64,000 nucleotides of DNA from Phytophthora colocasiae (GCA_018806915.1 JAGKQI010000101.1:1054001-1118000); one strand, 5' to 3'; positions 1-10,310 are shown, counted from the stretch's first letter. Numbers and translations: made by a program. Notes: generated from the letters alone by a model not told the origin.

Positions 1-219
1 TAAACATGTACGTATTCTATACTGTATTTTCCCATGGTGTAGCCTATCCCTATGTTCTAGACTGCTCTCAGGAATGCCAAAATTACAAATATAGCCCACT
101 AATGATAACCCTCTCAATGGCCTCTGATTGGTCCGCACACCCGGCCACAAAATATTTAATTGGACAAAAGTAAGCTAAGTACGATTAAAATGCTGAGCTG
201 CCCCGCTTTACAGACCGGT

Positions 220-850
220 GATTGGCTAAAATGCATCCTACCGAGCGAAGCGAAGGTAGCACCTCGGCCAACTGGCGCGCGCCGAAGGTGTGGCGCCGAT
301 GGTGAGTAGTGGGGCGAACTGGAACAGTGGGCACCACGGGCTTCACCCAAACACATACAAACCGCCCGCAAAAGCGGGCGGGACTCGGCTAAAATTGCTT
401 CGATAAGTACGAAATAGTAGCTGCGAGCTCGCGAGCTCGCAGCCTCCACTGGTGATTGGCTAAAATACATCCTACCGAGCGAAGCGAAGGTAGCACCTCG
501 GCCAACTGGCGCGCGCCGAAGGTGTGGCGCCGGTGGTGAGTAGTGGGGCGAACTGGAACAGTGATCCCCACGGGTTTCAACTAAACACATACAAATCGCC
601 CGCAAAAGCGGGCGCCACTCGGCTAAAATTGCTTCGATAAGTACGAAATAGTAGCTGCGAGCTCGCAGCCCCCACTGGTGATTGGCTAAAATATATCCTA
701 CCGAGCGAAGCGAAGGTAGCACCTCGGCCAACTGGCGCGCGCCGAAGGTGTGGCGCCGATGGTGAGTAGTGGGGCGAACTGGAACAGTGAGCCCCACGGG
801 TTTCGACCAAACACATACAAACCGCCCGCAAAAGCGGGCGGCACTCGGCT
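220..850. repeat. Three-copy tandem repeat, 226-234 bp period
   Basis: Units start at about 220, 454 and 680, and the third is cut at about 850. Each holds a GC-rich hairpin (CCGCCCGC, AAAA loop, GCGGGCGG, first copy near 362-381). Copies 1 and 2 also hold a palindrome built on GAGCTCGC, 22 bp at 421-442 and 14 bp at 655-668. That 8-bp difference accounts for the two period lengths. Long reverse-strand reading frames cross the units but only follow the repeat, so I do not call a gene. Confidence 0.9.
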
Positions 851-1961
851 AGTCCTAAAAAATGAGGAGAGCATGGTGTCCGTCCGTCCTTCACACGGAT
901 CACCATATCGATTTTAGCCAATTAAATAATTTGAAATTATTTTAACTAATTAACGTTCTTTTTGCTGCCGATGGTGGCCGCACGGAAGAGCGAGAACAAG
1001 TGAGTCTATCGCTAGAGCGTTTAGAGCACGGTATGAAATTGTGTGAAGTAGTTATTTACTAGCACGGCATGTAGCTATTCCAGTACTATATTCATAAGTT
1101 GAATAGAAGAGCTTACTACCAGGAATGTGTAGTGGACATGCTTACTCGGTGATGTATTCCATTATGGGCATGATGTTATACTTCTGCAGCACAACGACGG
1201 TGGGGGTGGGGGGGGGCAGAGGGTGAAAAGATGTGAAACTCTGCGTGTTTACCTCAGAAGCTTCAATATGCATATTCCAGTTAAATAGTATGCGCTGGTT
1301 TAATTTTCAATACATTATTCTAGAGGAAAGAAGTGACGTTGGACGGTGTCAAACAGCCTGTGAAAGCACGGAGCCACCTACATCAGTGAGTCAGGGTCGG
1401 TGACCACATTAGGGCACGAGTACATGTGCACAAGGATGTAGATGTAGGGATATAGAGGTGGGCATGTATGTGATATGTAGGGAAGAGGATAATATCCAAT
1501 AATATTATAAAGTACATATTATGTACTTTATAATATAATAATATATATTGCCATACCATATTATGGTATGGCAGGCGAGCATTTGTGCATGTACAACCTG
1601 TAGATTAGTAGGAAGCGTGTATGTACGTCCAATATAGCCATGTAGACGTTCATGTACAACCTGGGGTACGTTAAGTTACGAATGCATGATCCACACCTGA
1701 TGGTATACGAATAGATACGTGTGCACGCATACCGCCGCGTAGCGGCGGCGCCCGACTAGTATGAGAGCAGCTACAGTGTCGACGTTCTCAAAATGGCCAT
1801 CAGATGGCGAACTTCTTTTGTGGCTCTGCTCCATTCATGTGTACTACGCAAAAAATGACTCAGGAAAAATGTACATATTGAAGACACCAGCCAATGGCAA
1901 TAGATACATTCGCTACCAATATGCGTGGCAATATGTGGATGTCACAGCAATTACTCGTGCA
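851..1961. other. Gene-free stretch
   Basis: No convincing gene is visible. It holds a G-rich run at about 1199-1216 and the two AT-rich palindromes listed separately. The rest is AT-rich low-complexity DNA with many ATGTAC-type words. Confidence 0.6.
1502..1573. repeat. Two adjacent near-perfect AT-rich palindromes
   Basis: Positions 1502-1536 form a 17-bp stem around a single unpaired base (centre 1519). Positions 1549-1573 form a 12-bp stem around one base (centre 1561). They are only 12 bp apart and unrelated to each other. They could be MITE remnants or cruciform-forming sites. Confidence 0.85.
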
Positions 1962-2627
1962 TTACTTGACTTCATTGCGTTTAACCTTTTCGTGTGGCGT
2001 CTGCACTTGCTTCTCGGCTAGAAACTCGGTGATCAACTGGGAGACAACCTCGAAACGACTGCATGGAGTGCATCCGGAACGATACGAAATGTCCTTAGCA
2101 GCATGTGCTAAGAGATTCATGAAGGATCCGAGGCGTTGTTCGCGGTTGTGAACCATGGAATCGTGGAATCCTATGATGTTTGGAAAGCGCGGCGGAAATA
2201 CCCTTGACCGAACGAGCTCCCGTACACGTGAGCAGTACGGGCACCACTTGGAGTGGCTTTTGTCTTTCGGTACTTTCACTGCTTCAGTAACGTTCTCACG
2301 TAGCGTGCGGAAGGTAGAGTACCGATGCTCCACCTGATAATCCGGCTTGCGGTCGTCTATCGACGCGTTGGTTTTTGTCGGGAGAGTGGTGATACCTCTC
2401 GGTATTGACTGTAGGTACACGTTTAAGATGTACACAGTCACATACTCTTCCTCATCGTAGGTCCCACACATTTGTACATGATGGATCCGGTTGAGTTCGA
2501 CAGCCACTTTAGCACGCGTCAACTGTGAAAGCTGTAAGTTCTTGGTGAAGCCTGAGTTCGTGTTGATACTTTCTGTGTCAGTGTCTGTAGCGATGCTGGC
2601 AACATCCAAGTAGTCATTACTGGACAT
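1962..2627 (-). CDS. PX-like domain protein with CxxC insert
   Basis: A 221-residue protein that is essentially one PX-like (phosphoinositide-binding) domain. The core VEHRYSTFRTLR matches the basic RY(S)xF strand of PX domains, FPPRFPN matches the proline loop, and a final helix carries SRFEVVSQLITEFL. Between them lies WCPYCSRVREL, a CxxC absent from ordinary PX domains but shared by every paralogue here. A further Cys (GCTPCSRF) is conserved near the end. There is no signal peptide, membrane segment or second domain, so a soluble, endosome-membrane-binding protein is the family expectation. Binding has not been shown. It is the outermost member of the cluster and differs clearly from the 5830/7839 pair. 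Confidence 0.8.
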   Translation of the reverse strand: MSSNDYLDVASIATDTDTESINTNSGFTKNLQLSQLTRAKVAVELNRIHHVQMCGTYDEEEYVTVYILNVYLQSIPRGITTLPTKTNASIDDRKPDYQVEHRYSTFRTLRENVTEAVKVPKDKSHSKWCPYCSRVRELVRSRVFPPRFPNIIGFHDSMVHNREQRLGSFMNLLAHAAKDISYRSGCTPCSRFEVVSQLITEFLAEKQVQTPHEKVKRNEVK

Positions 2628-2849
2628 GGTTCAGTGCTTGTTTGCTGTAGATGCAGTTCGCGTTGTGTCTGTGCAAGTCGGGTTCTCTTTGAAGAGCGGC
2701 ATTAAATCACCATATTTGATAACGTGGTTCAAAAAGCTGATACCCGCATAGTGAGTTACGATGTACATGTTTTGATCAAGAAAACCAATTAAAGATGGCG
2801 TGTATTTGGCGAGTAGGATAACATGATGTGTGGCTTTGGCCTGGGCCAG

Positions 2850-3016
2850 GAGATATTATCGACAATGCCTCTAGCATTTGCTATCTTGTTTCTGTATAGC
2901 TCAGCTTACCTAGCATAGCGACGAAGTATCACCCCCTTGTAGTCTTGTGTGCGGCAGATGCATTCTTACGGTCTGTGGAGACATGCCAGGGCATACTCAA
3001 CGTGTGGTAGATAGCA
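2850..3016 (+). repeat. Direct repeat copy A1
   Basis: It matches 8655-8822 in the same orientation, with one extra T in the second copy. The second copy begins exactly where the right arm of the large inverted repeat ends. This copy is separated from the left arm by 263 bp of unrelated sequence (3017-3279). Confidence 0.9.
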
Positions 3017-3325
3017 GCACATGCGTTCCACTAGCGTTTTTTTGTATTTGTGCACTGGACAGTCCAGACATGCAGTGCCACGCACGTTCAATAAATGGCA
3101 GATGCACTGGCCGTGGATTCCAAGCTGAGTTTCCAATGTCAGCCCACTGGAGTCGCTTGCTAGAAGAGTTATAGCTATAATACCGCTTGATATTCAAGGG
3201 GCTTCACACGGGTAATGCGTTTCTGCCACCTCATCGGGTGCTGTCATTTTATGAGTGATGTTTGCGGAGTGACGTTGTAGGTGTGGATGCAGTCCGACCT
3301 CGTATTTGTATCTGTAGTTGAGTTA

Positions 3326-5058
3326 CCGACTTCCTCTGTTCATTGCTGACAGCGATGTTGATCTGTAAGAATGCATAAAAAAGACGAAACAAATGCAATG
3401 TTTGCTGCTCAAGCTTCATTAAGAATACTATCGCAGTTCTCACAACTCTCGAAGTCTCTATCGTCAACTACCTGTCCTACAGAGCGATCAATAAGATTTA
3501 GGCGCGCCAGCTCGTCCACCAAATCACTGGCGACTAGATCGACCTCGGTCACGTCGAGTCCAGCCTTTGAATAGCCAGCAGTGATTGTGTTTGCGCTGAG
3601 CTCGTTCCACGCCGTGTCGATCCACCTTGCGACGGTGGTTCGATCGGGGGCGGTCATCTTGAAGGGCTCGCCAGGCACTCGATTCCTGAGCTGCTTACGT
3701 AGATCTTCAACCCAGTAGCCACGCATTTTGTCCTTGAGCGGCTTATTCTAAGCCACATCTGCCGGTTGCGAAACTGCGGTTGCACTCGGAGGCACCTTCA
3801 TCAGCACCACGTTGATTGATGCAGCGTATGCGATGACTTCTTCGGTCCAGTGGCCAGAGAAGTCATCCCAAATTAGCAATACAGGTTCAGCGATATTTGC
3901 ACGCCTAGCAAAATGAAATTTGAGGAACTCTACTGATAGTTCGCTGTTCCACCACCCTGTTAAAAAAAAAGAGTTAGAAAAAAATATTTTCATAATAAAA
4001 CAATTCGGGCATTACCTTTCTTGTTACCGTAGACTTTAAGCGACGTCTTCTTCTGAATGTCACTGATGATTTTCCACAGTCTTACTCCGAACCCATGGCG
4101 AAGTCGCGTGTTCTGGTCTCGCGTTGCTGGAACCTTGGACGGGTTAGTCTTGAAAACCACGAAAGGTGGCAACTTGACTCCATCTGAGTCCGCCAAAAGC
4201 ATGACAGTGGCGCGCTCCTTCTCCTTGCCAGCACAGCGCACCCATACCGTTTTCGGGCCTTTCTTGGTAATGGTTCTTGTAGGAAGATACTCGAAAAGGC
4301 AGCTATTCACGCAGGAGTTAGTTTTACAGATTAACATAGCAAAACGTATCATCGTACCAGTTTGGTCGGCGTTATAAAGTTTTGAAATGTCGAGTCTTGA
4401 ACCTTGGCAGCCACCGTCTTGCTGAAAGTGGCTGCAATGCTGGCGAGATCTTCCGGTGACTGCTGACCTTGGCGAGTCCTTGAACGCATAGAGAGTTTGT
4501 GACGCGCTTTGAATGCCTTCATCCATGACCATGAAGCGCGGAAATTAGGTACATCATGGCAGCAGCAACATCTAACGCCTGCAAATGCAGCATAACAGTA
4601 GAAATTGGAACGCCCTCCTCTCGCAAGTCATTAATCCACACTACTAGCTCTTTCTCAGCCTCCAAGGGGAGGGTGGTCCCAGTACCGCGACGTCGGGCCT
4701 TCTTCTTGCGGCGGCATTTGACGGATTTGCATGCGGCCTCGATGTGGCCAAGTCGTTTGCGCCACTGGTAGAGAAGCTTGCGTCGCTGCTCGTGGGCAAA
4801 GGAATCCAGCCCTGGGAAGAATGTGGCAATAACAACATTTATATCGCCACATTCCACCCAGGCGGATAGCATTTTCAGCTTCTCACCTGCCGAGAATGCT
4901 TGGCGCTTGCGAGGCATGGCGCCAATTTAATTCTGAAGACAAGCACGCAAAGCGAAAATGCTGTCAGTAATGAATGAAGGAATGCAGTTCTGTGATTTGA
5001 TTGGGCTAGCGGCAATGTCAGTTATAAGCAGGCGTCAGTAATGAACAGAGGAAGTCGG
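3326..5058 (-). mobile_element. Pogo-like (Tc1/mariner superfamily) DNA transposon
   Basis: The 1,733-bp element is flanked by TA on both sides (3324-3325 and 5059-5060). Its ends are inverted repeats beginning CCGACTTCCTCTGTTCATT, followed by GCTGAC on the left and ACTGAC on the right. The other arm of the large inverted repeat has the empty site at 8609-8610, with the flanks joined through one TA, so the boundaries are exact. It carries a reverse-strand transposase remnant. Confidence 0.95.
3409..4917 (-). pseudogene. Pogo/Tigger-like transposase, broken
   Basis: The start at 4917 (MPRKRQAF...) leads into an N-terminal helix-turn-helix region. A CENP-B-like segment (FRAS..WMKAFKARHKLS) is visible in another frame near 4440-4550. 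The DDE part follows: NADQT near 4370, then LLIWDDFSGHW and a VSQPADV segment near 3760-3880, and a C-terminal domain to 3409. A 59-bp intron with good borders (GTAATG...TTAACAG on the minus strand) spans 3957-4015. A stop codon at 3748-3750 interrupts the conserved QPADVA region, and the frame continues unchanged after it. At least two further frame changes separate the N-terminal part from NADQT. The copy is therefore inactive by its own protein. Family assignment rests on the DDE motifs and the TA duplication. Confidence 0.85.
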
Positions 5059-5632
5059 TACTCAACTTGAGCAGCATGAGCGACGCACCGGTGTCGGTGG
5101 TACGGAATCCGTACTACGGATGTGCCATCGCGATTTGCACCTCCAGGCGATGATCACCGCGATCGCAATGCGATTCTTCACAGTCATCAGGCACGGAGTG
5201 CTCTTGCAGCCGATAGAGATGCCAATGAACCAGCTCCTGAGTAGACCCGATCGGATAGACGATGCCAGACACACCCTACTGTATGATGCAGTCTCCATCG
5301 GAGTGAAGCGCACATTTTCGATCAATAGACGCTGTACAGATTCTTGATTGGCCCGGCGCTGCAGCATGAACCCATACCCGAGTTGCGAGCTGGATGATGT
5401 AGCATCTTGCTGTCAGTCGGCTGCTGCAAGTCGGAAGCCTGGTCGGTCGTGGCACTGTCATTTGACGCATACATGCGCATGCGCTACAACTAGTGGCGGA
5501 CAGTATAGCACTACATATACATGAACTGCAGACAGCACGGGCTGAGTCGCCGCCACTCTTCATGGTGAATTTCGTCCGCCGGCCCGAAAAGTGGCAGAGC
5601 CGAAGTATTGTTCGTAGCTTCTGCCTTCCATT

Positions 5633-5653
5633 ATACCGGTTCTCACCCGGTAT
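5633..5653 (+). promoter_or_regulatory. ATACCGGT...ACCCGGTAT inverted motif
   Basis: ATACCGGT (5633-5640) and ACCCGGTAT (5645-5653) face each other about 180-200 bp upstream of the PX start at 5830. The same core lies upstream of several other PX genes in the window. A regulatory role is inference. Confidence 0.4.
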
Positions 5654-5829
5654 TATTATCTCCCGTAAAAAGCGGTCGGCGCCTCGATGCGACAACCTTC
5701 TCCACGCATACTCCCACCTCACTACCTACAGTAAACATCGCACCTCTTCAAGATCACCGCAAACAGGCTGCTGGAGCCGAGCCACACAAACCCATTCGCG
5801 ACCGAGAGCACAGGTGACTTGCATCCAGC

Positions 5830-6531
5830 ATGAACGACTTTGACGAGGTGGATGCTACCACGGACACGGCGAGCGAACGCTCGAGTCTGGACACGTTGGA
5901 GCTTGGCGCGCGCCTCTCGCATTTATCACGAGCTAAAGTGGCTGTGGCGCTGAACAATGTTCACCACGTGCAGATGTGCACGAGCTACGACCGAGAGGAG
6001 AATGTGACGGTGTATGTGCTAGACGTGTTCCTCCAGACACCGCCGAGAGGTCTACCAAACCGCTCTACAACGACGTCGACCAAGCAGAAGCCGGTCAAGA
6101 AGAGTGAACGCAGGCGGCGCGAACTACGCATGAAGAACGATCTACGTGCGGACTACCAGGTGGAGCACCGCTACTCGGCGTTCCGAGCGCTACGCGAGCG
6201 AATCGGTGATGCGGTGGTAGCCCCAAAGGATCGATCACACCCGCAATGGTGTCCGTACTGCACGCGCGTGCGGGAGCTCGTGAACTCGGGCATGTTCCCG
6301 TCCCGGTTCCCAAACGGCAGCATGGCCATTGTCATGGGACTGCGCGATCTACTGGTGCGCAACCGCGAAGAGCGATTGGAGACGTTCGTGAATTTGCTGT
6401 TGCGCGCTGCTAAGGACGTGTCGTACCGGTCTGGGTGCAATCCGTGCGGGAGGTTTGAGGTGGTCTCGGGGCTGTTGAGCGACTTCCTAACAGAGCCCCA
6501 CCTCCGGACAGCAGGCAGTGAGTGGCGATGA
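5830..6531 (+). CDS. PX-like domain protein, left-arm copy
   Basis: A 233-residue single-domain protein, MNDFDEVDATTD at the start. The PX core is VEHRYSAFRALRERIG, then WCPYCTRVRELV with the family CxxC, FPSRFPN as the proline loop, and CGRFEVVSGLLSDFL at the end. A basic stretch around residues 75-105 (KQKPVKKSERRRRELR) lies where other PX proteins keep a flexible loop. The frame is translated identically from the other arm (7839-7138), so the two genes are 100 percent identical in protein. Phosphoinositide binding on endosomal membranes is the family expectation; a metal site made by the Cys residues is my inference. Confidence 0.85.
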   Translation: MNDFDEVDATTDTASERSSLDTLELGARLSHLSRAKVAVALNNVHHVQMCTSYDREENVTVYVLDVFLQTPPRGLPNRSTTTSTKQKPVKKSERRRRELRMKNDLRADYQVEHRYSAFRALRERIGDAVVAPKDRSHPQWCPYCTRVRELVNSGMFPSRFPNGSMAIVMGLRDLLVRNREERLETFVNLLLRAAKDVSYRSGCNPCGRFEVVSGLLSDFLTEPHLRTAGSEWR

Positions 6532-6736
6532 GGTTGGCGAGCAGGTTACGTGGGGCAACAGTGCAATACATGTACCTGCAACAAGCGAGCGCGTCGGAAC
6601 GATCCCGCAGCGCGGCGTGAATATCCAGCCAGCCAGCGCGAAAGGAGTGGTGGGCGGCGGCAGTGCAGTAGATTAGGCACGGATTTGGGGCATAGGTTCG
6701 TGTTTCATGGCGTAAACGATATGTTGCAGCATGGAT

Positions 6737-6932
6737 GTGCTTGGTGTAATCTCAATGCAGTGCTTCATGCCATGTATGTACGAAAGAACCCATGCTAGTG
6801 GAAAGGTTGTGAATGACAAGAACTTCTAGCATTAAAGCCGATACAAGAGCTTATCATTGACATTGAAACTGAGATTCAGCAACCATGTCGAGTTGCCGTG
6901 CGAATTCTAAGAGACCTGGTTGAACTACTTGT
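6737..6932. other. Unpaired spacer at centre of the inverted repeat
   Basis: 196 bp with no mate in the arms and no gene. Its length would allow the arms to fold, which normally makes such structures unstable. Confidence 0.85.
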
Positions 6933-7137
6933 ATCCATGCTGCAACATATCGTTTACGCCATGAAACACGAACCTATGCCCCAAATCCGTGCCTAATCTA
7001 CTGCACTGCCGCCGCCCACCACTCCTTTCGCGCTGGCTGGCTGGATATTCACGCCGCGCTGCGGGATCGTTCCGACGCGCTCGCTTGTTGCAGGTACATG
7101 TATTGCACTGTTGCCCCACGTAACCTGCTCGCCAACC

Positions 7138-7839
7138 TCATCGCCACTCACTGCCTGCTGTCCGGAGGTGGGGCTCTGTTAGGAAGTCGCTCAACAGCCC
7201 CGAGACCACCTCAAACCTCCCGCACGGATTGCACCCAGACCGGTACGACACGTCCTTAGCAGCGCGCAACAGCAAATTCACGAACGTCTCCAATCGCTCT
7301 TCGCGGTTGCGCACCAGTAGATCGCGCAGTCCCATGACAATGGCCATGCTGCCGTTTGGGAACCGGGACGGGAACATGCCCGAGTTCACGAGCTCCCGCA
7401 CGCGCGTGCAGTACGGACACCATTGCGGGTGTGATCGATCCTTTGGGGCTACCACCGCATCACCGATTCGCTCGCGTAGCGCTCGGAACGCCGAGTAGCG
7501 GTGCTCCACCTGGTAGTCCGCACGTAGATCGTTCTTCATGCGTAGTTCGCGCCGCCTGCGTTCACTCTTCTTGACCGGCTTCTGCTTGGTCGACGTCGTT
7601 GTAGAGCGGTTTGGTAGACCTCTCGGCGGTGTCTGGAGGAACACGTCTAGCACATACACCGTCACATTCTCCTCTCGGTCGTAGCTCGTGCACATCTGCA
7701 CGTGGTGAACATTGTTCAGCGCCACAGCCACTTTAGCTCGTGATAAATGCGAGAGGCGCGCGCCAAGCTCCAACGTGTCCAGACTCGAGCGTTCGCTCGC
7801 CGTGTCCGTGGTAGCATCCACCTCGTCAAAGTCGTTCAT
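7138..7839 (-). CDS. PX-like domain protein, right-arm copy
   Basis: The protein is identical over all 233 residues to the product of 5830-6531 and is transcribed divergently from it, away from the repeat edge and toward the spacer. Upstream sequence, including the paired ACCGGTAT-type motif, is also duplicated, so both copies should be expressed alike. It has the same PX core, CxxC and terminal Cys as its twin. It could be an assembly duplicate, but the pogo insertion in only one arm argues for two real copies. Confidence 0.85.
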   Translation of the reverse strand: MNDFDEVDATTDTASERSSLDTLELGARLSHLSRAKVAVALNNVHHVQMCTSYDREENVTVYVLDVFLQTPPRGLPNRSTTTSTKQKPVKKSERRRRELRMKNDLRADYQVEHRYSAFRALRERIGDAVVAPKDRSHPQWCPYCTRVRELVNSGMFPSRFPNGSMAIVMGLRDLLVRNREERLETFVNLLLRAAKDVSYRSGCNPCGRFEVVSGLLSDFLTEPHLRTAGSEWR

Positions 7840-8015
7840 GCTGGATGCAAGTCACCTGTGCTCTCGGTCGCGAATGGGTTTGTGTGGCTCGGCTCCAGCA
7901 GCCTGTTTGCGGTGATCTTGAAGAGGTGCGATGTTTACTGTAGGTAGTGAGGTGGGAGTATGCGTGGAGAAGGTTGTCGCATCGAGGCGCCGACCGCTTT
8001 TTACGGGAGATAATA

Positions 8016-8036
8016 ATACCGGGTGAGAACCGGTAT
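8016..8036 (-). promoter_or_regulatory. Mirror copy of ATACCGGT...ACCCGGTAT motif
   Basis: Exact mirror of 5633-5653, upstream of the PX start at 7839. Confidence 0.4.
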
Positions 8037-8654
8037 AATGGAAGGCAGAAGCCACGAACAATACTTCGGCTCTGCCACTTTTCGGGCTGGCGGACGAAAT
8101 TCACCATGAAGAGTGGCGGCGACTCAGCCCGTGCTGTCTGCAGTTCATGTATATGTAGTGCTATACTGTCCGCCACTAGTTGTAGCGCATGCGCATGTAT
8201 GCGTCAAATGACAGTGCCACGACCGACCAGGCTTCCGACTTGCAGCAGCCGACTGACAGCAAGATGCTACATCATCCAGCTCGCAACTCGGGTATGGGTT
8301 CATGCTGCAGCGCCGGGCCAATCAAGAATCTGTACAGCGTCTATTGATCGAAAATGTGCGCTTCACTCCGATGGAGACTGCATCATACAGTAGGGTGTGT
8401 CTGGCATCGTCTATCCGATCGGGTCTACTCAGGAGCTGGTTCGTTGGCATCTCTATCGGCTGCAAGAGCACTCCGTGCCTGATGACTGTGAAGAATCGCA
8501 TTGCGATCGCGGTGATCATCGCCTGGAGGTGCAAATCGCGATGGCACATCCGTAGTACGGATTCCGTACCACCGACACCGGTGCGTCGCTCATGCTGCTC
8601 AAGTTGAGTAACTCAACTACAGATACAAATACGAGGTCGGACTGCATCCACACC

Positions 8655-8822
8655 GAGATATTATCGACAATGCCTCTAGCATTTGCTATCTTGTTTCTGT
8701 ATAGCTCAGCTTACCTAGCATAGCGACGAAGTATCACCCCCTTGTAGTCTTGTGTGCGGCAGATGCATTCTTTACGGTCTGTGGAGACATGCCAGGGCAT
8801 ACTCAACGTGTGGTAGATAGCA
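8655..8822 (+). repeat. Direct repeat copy A2
   Basis: Second copy of 2850-3016, abutting the outer edge of the right arm. The match ends at TAGATAGCA, after which the flanks diverge. Confidence 0.9.
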
Positions 8823-8964
8823 ACACCAATGTACCGCGAGCACTTATATTACTTTGGCATGCTAGACACGCGGCCTTTTTTCCTACCTATGGATCAAAAT
8901 GACCAAAACAGCATCCAGATTTACACCTCGACAGCACCCTTTAACGAATCATCAGAGCCTTCGA

Positions 8965-9702
8965 TCACCACACGCTCTCGGTCTCCTGCATACTAGGTGC
9001 GGATAGGAACGAATTGAGGATCCGCGAGACCTCGATGAACCGCTCGCACTGACCACTTCCTGTGCGATAGGAGAGGTCTTTTGCCGCCCTGAGCAACTGG
9101 TTGACGAAGCTCTCCAGTTGACGCTTACGGAAAAGCGTGCAGAGCTTCCGCCAACCCGTGCATGTTGCCACGACCCCGCGGTTCGGGATGCGTGGTGGGA
9201 AACTCGTGGACGAGTCGATGAACTTGACGCGGCTGCAGTACGTGCACAGCTGATGATACCTGATCTCACTGGGCGCACTAACCGTCTTCATAATGCGTCT
9301 CCGCAACTCGCGAAATGCGGAATAGCGGTGCTCGACCTGATAAAGGGGGCGCTCTAACTCTCGTTCCAATTGTAGCCGTTTCCTCTGTTGCTTGTCCGTC
9401 TCACCAAGAAGCACAGAAGCAGGTGGAAGACCCTTCTGTACGTAACGCAAGTAGACGTTCACGACGTAGACGGTGGAGCCGTCCACGCTGTCGTCGTAGG
9501 TGGCGCATATCTTCACGTGGTGGATCTGGTTGAGCTTCATCGCGAATTTAGAGATAGTGGAGATGCGCGAGAGGTGGCCCGCACCAGCGTCTTGGCGGCG
9601 TTGTTCGTTGAGGTCGCTGTCATCCGATGAACTGGTGGTGGTCAGGCTGGGCGGACTGCTGCTGCTCTGCAGCTCGAAGAAGTCGTCGCTGGTAGGTCTC
9701 AT
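8965..9702 (-). CDS. PX-like domain protein with Ser-rich N-terminus
   Basis: I place the start at 9702 (MRPTSDDFFEL), giving 245 residues. An in-frame ATG at 9774 would add 24 basic residues that no paralogue has. A Ser/Asp-rich segment (residues about 10-35) precedes the domain. PX features in order: LNQIHHVKICATYDD strand region, VEHRYSAFRELRRRI, LCTYCSRVKFI with CxxC, FPPRIPNRG proline loop, LESFVNQLLRAAKDLSYR helix and QCERFIEVSRILNSFL at the end. An ATACCGGT box lies at 9819-9826. Function by family: phosphoinositide-dependent membrane attachment. Confidence 0.8.
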   Translation of the reverse strand: MRPTSDDFFELQSSSSPPSLTTTSSSDDSDLNEQRRQDAGAGHLSRISTISKFAMKLNQIHHVKICATYDDSVDGSTVYVVNVYLRYVQKGLPPASVLLGETDKQQRKRLQLERELERPLYQVEHRYSAFRELRRRIMKTVSAPSEIRYHQLCTYCSRVKFIDSSTSFPPRIPNRGVVATCTGWRKLCTLFRKRQLESFVNQLLRAAKDLSYRTGSGQCERFIEVSRILNSFLSAPSMQETESVW

Positions 9703-9818
9703 GATGGCTTGTTCTCGGAGACGGAAATTCCGATGTGAGCGCATAAGATGGATTATGGAGCGAAGTTGCCGCACTTTCGTTGTAGAAAGGACGAAGTTGA
9801 AGCTGGTAGCCTATTGGT

Positions 9819-9826
9819 ATACCGGT
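9819..9826 (-). promoter_or_regulatory. ATACCGGT box
   Basis: Lies 117 bp upstream of the PX start at 9702, within the larger word GGTATACCGGT. See the motif shared upstream of other PX genes. Confidence 0.35.
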
Positions 9827-9986
9827 GTGGAAACAGTAAGACTACTCGAAAGAAGCTACAACGAATCCGTTCAAGTCGTGATGCAAGCACCACCACTAAT
9901 GCTATAACTTGGAGCCGGAGATACCAACGAGTTCTTGACTCGTTGGTATCTCGAAGTCATCGCGCGAAAGATGTCTACAAATTGCC

Positions 9987-10140
9987 CTGATGGCAGCGAT
10001 GCATATCGCCTTCGTCTCATGCATGTATCGCTGAAACACTCGGAGCAAAAGGAACGACATTGTTCATCACGATATCGCTCTGATGGTAGCGATGCATATC
10101 GCCTTCGTCTCATGCACGTACCGCTGAGCAAAAGGAACGG
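9987..10140. repeat. Two-copy 93-bp tandem repeat
   Basis: CTGATGGCAGCGATGCATAT starts at 9987 and recurs as CTGATGGTAGCGATGCATAT at 10080. The second copy is shortened in its middle and ends in GCAAAAGGAACG. It lies in the gap between two PX genes and codes for nothing recognisable. Confidence 0.8.
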
Positions 10141-10310
10141 GTCCTTCATAAGGTGGCAGAGCCCGGCCACTACGTTTTGATACGATGAACACGGTCCTCG
10201 AACTGGGCGCAACTGCTGTCGGCCAGACATGCTCAACAAGGGGCAACATTTGTGAATCATGGACTCTTTTTTTAACCACAGTTAAACACATACATGTTAT
10301 TCGACCTTAA

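Larger units (their letters stand above)
3280..6736 (+). repeat. Left arm of 1.7-kb inverted repeat (pogo-interrupted)
   Basis: Bases 3280-3325 plus 5061-6736 (1,722 bp after removing the transposon) are the reverse complement of 6933-8654. I saw only about three single-base differences, none in the PX coding region. The central spacer is 6737-6932. Paired coordinates sum to 13,669 across the uninterrupted part. Confidence 0.95.
6933..8654 (-). repeat. Right arm of 1.7-kb inverted repeat (empty-site arm)
   Basis: Mirror copy of the left arm, uninterrupted. At 8601-8625 it retains the ancestral junction around TA (8609-8610) that the pogo-like element occupies in the left arm. The outer edge is at 8654 and is immediately followed by direct repeat A2. 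Confidence 0.95.

Noticed and set aside
156..921. Long reverse-strand reading frames (up to 213 codons) with internal repeats
   Set aside because: They are translations of the tandem repeat, appear in several frames at once, and match no protein type.
9871..10291. Reading frames over the 93-bp repeat
   Set aside because: Same reason: repeated peptide follows the DNA repeat in both strands, no protein character.
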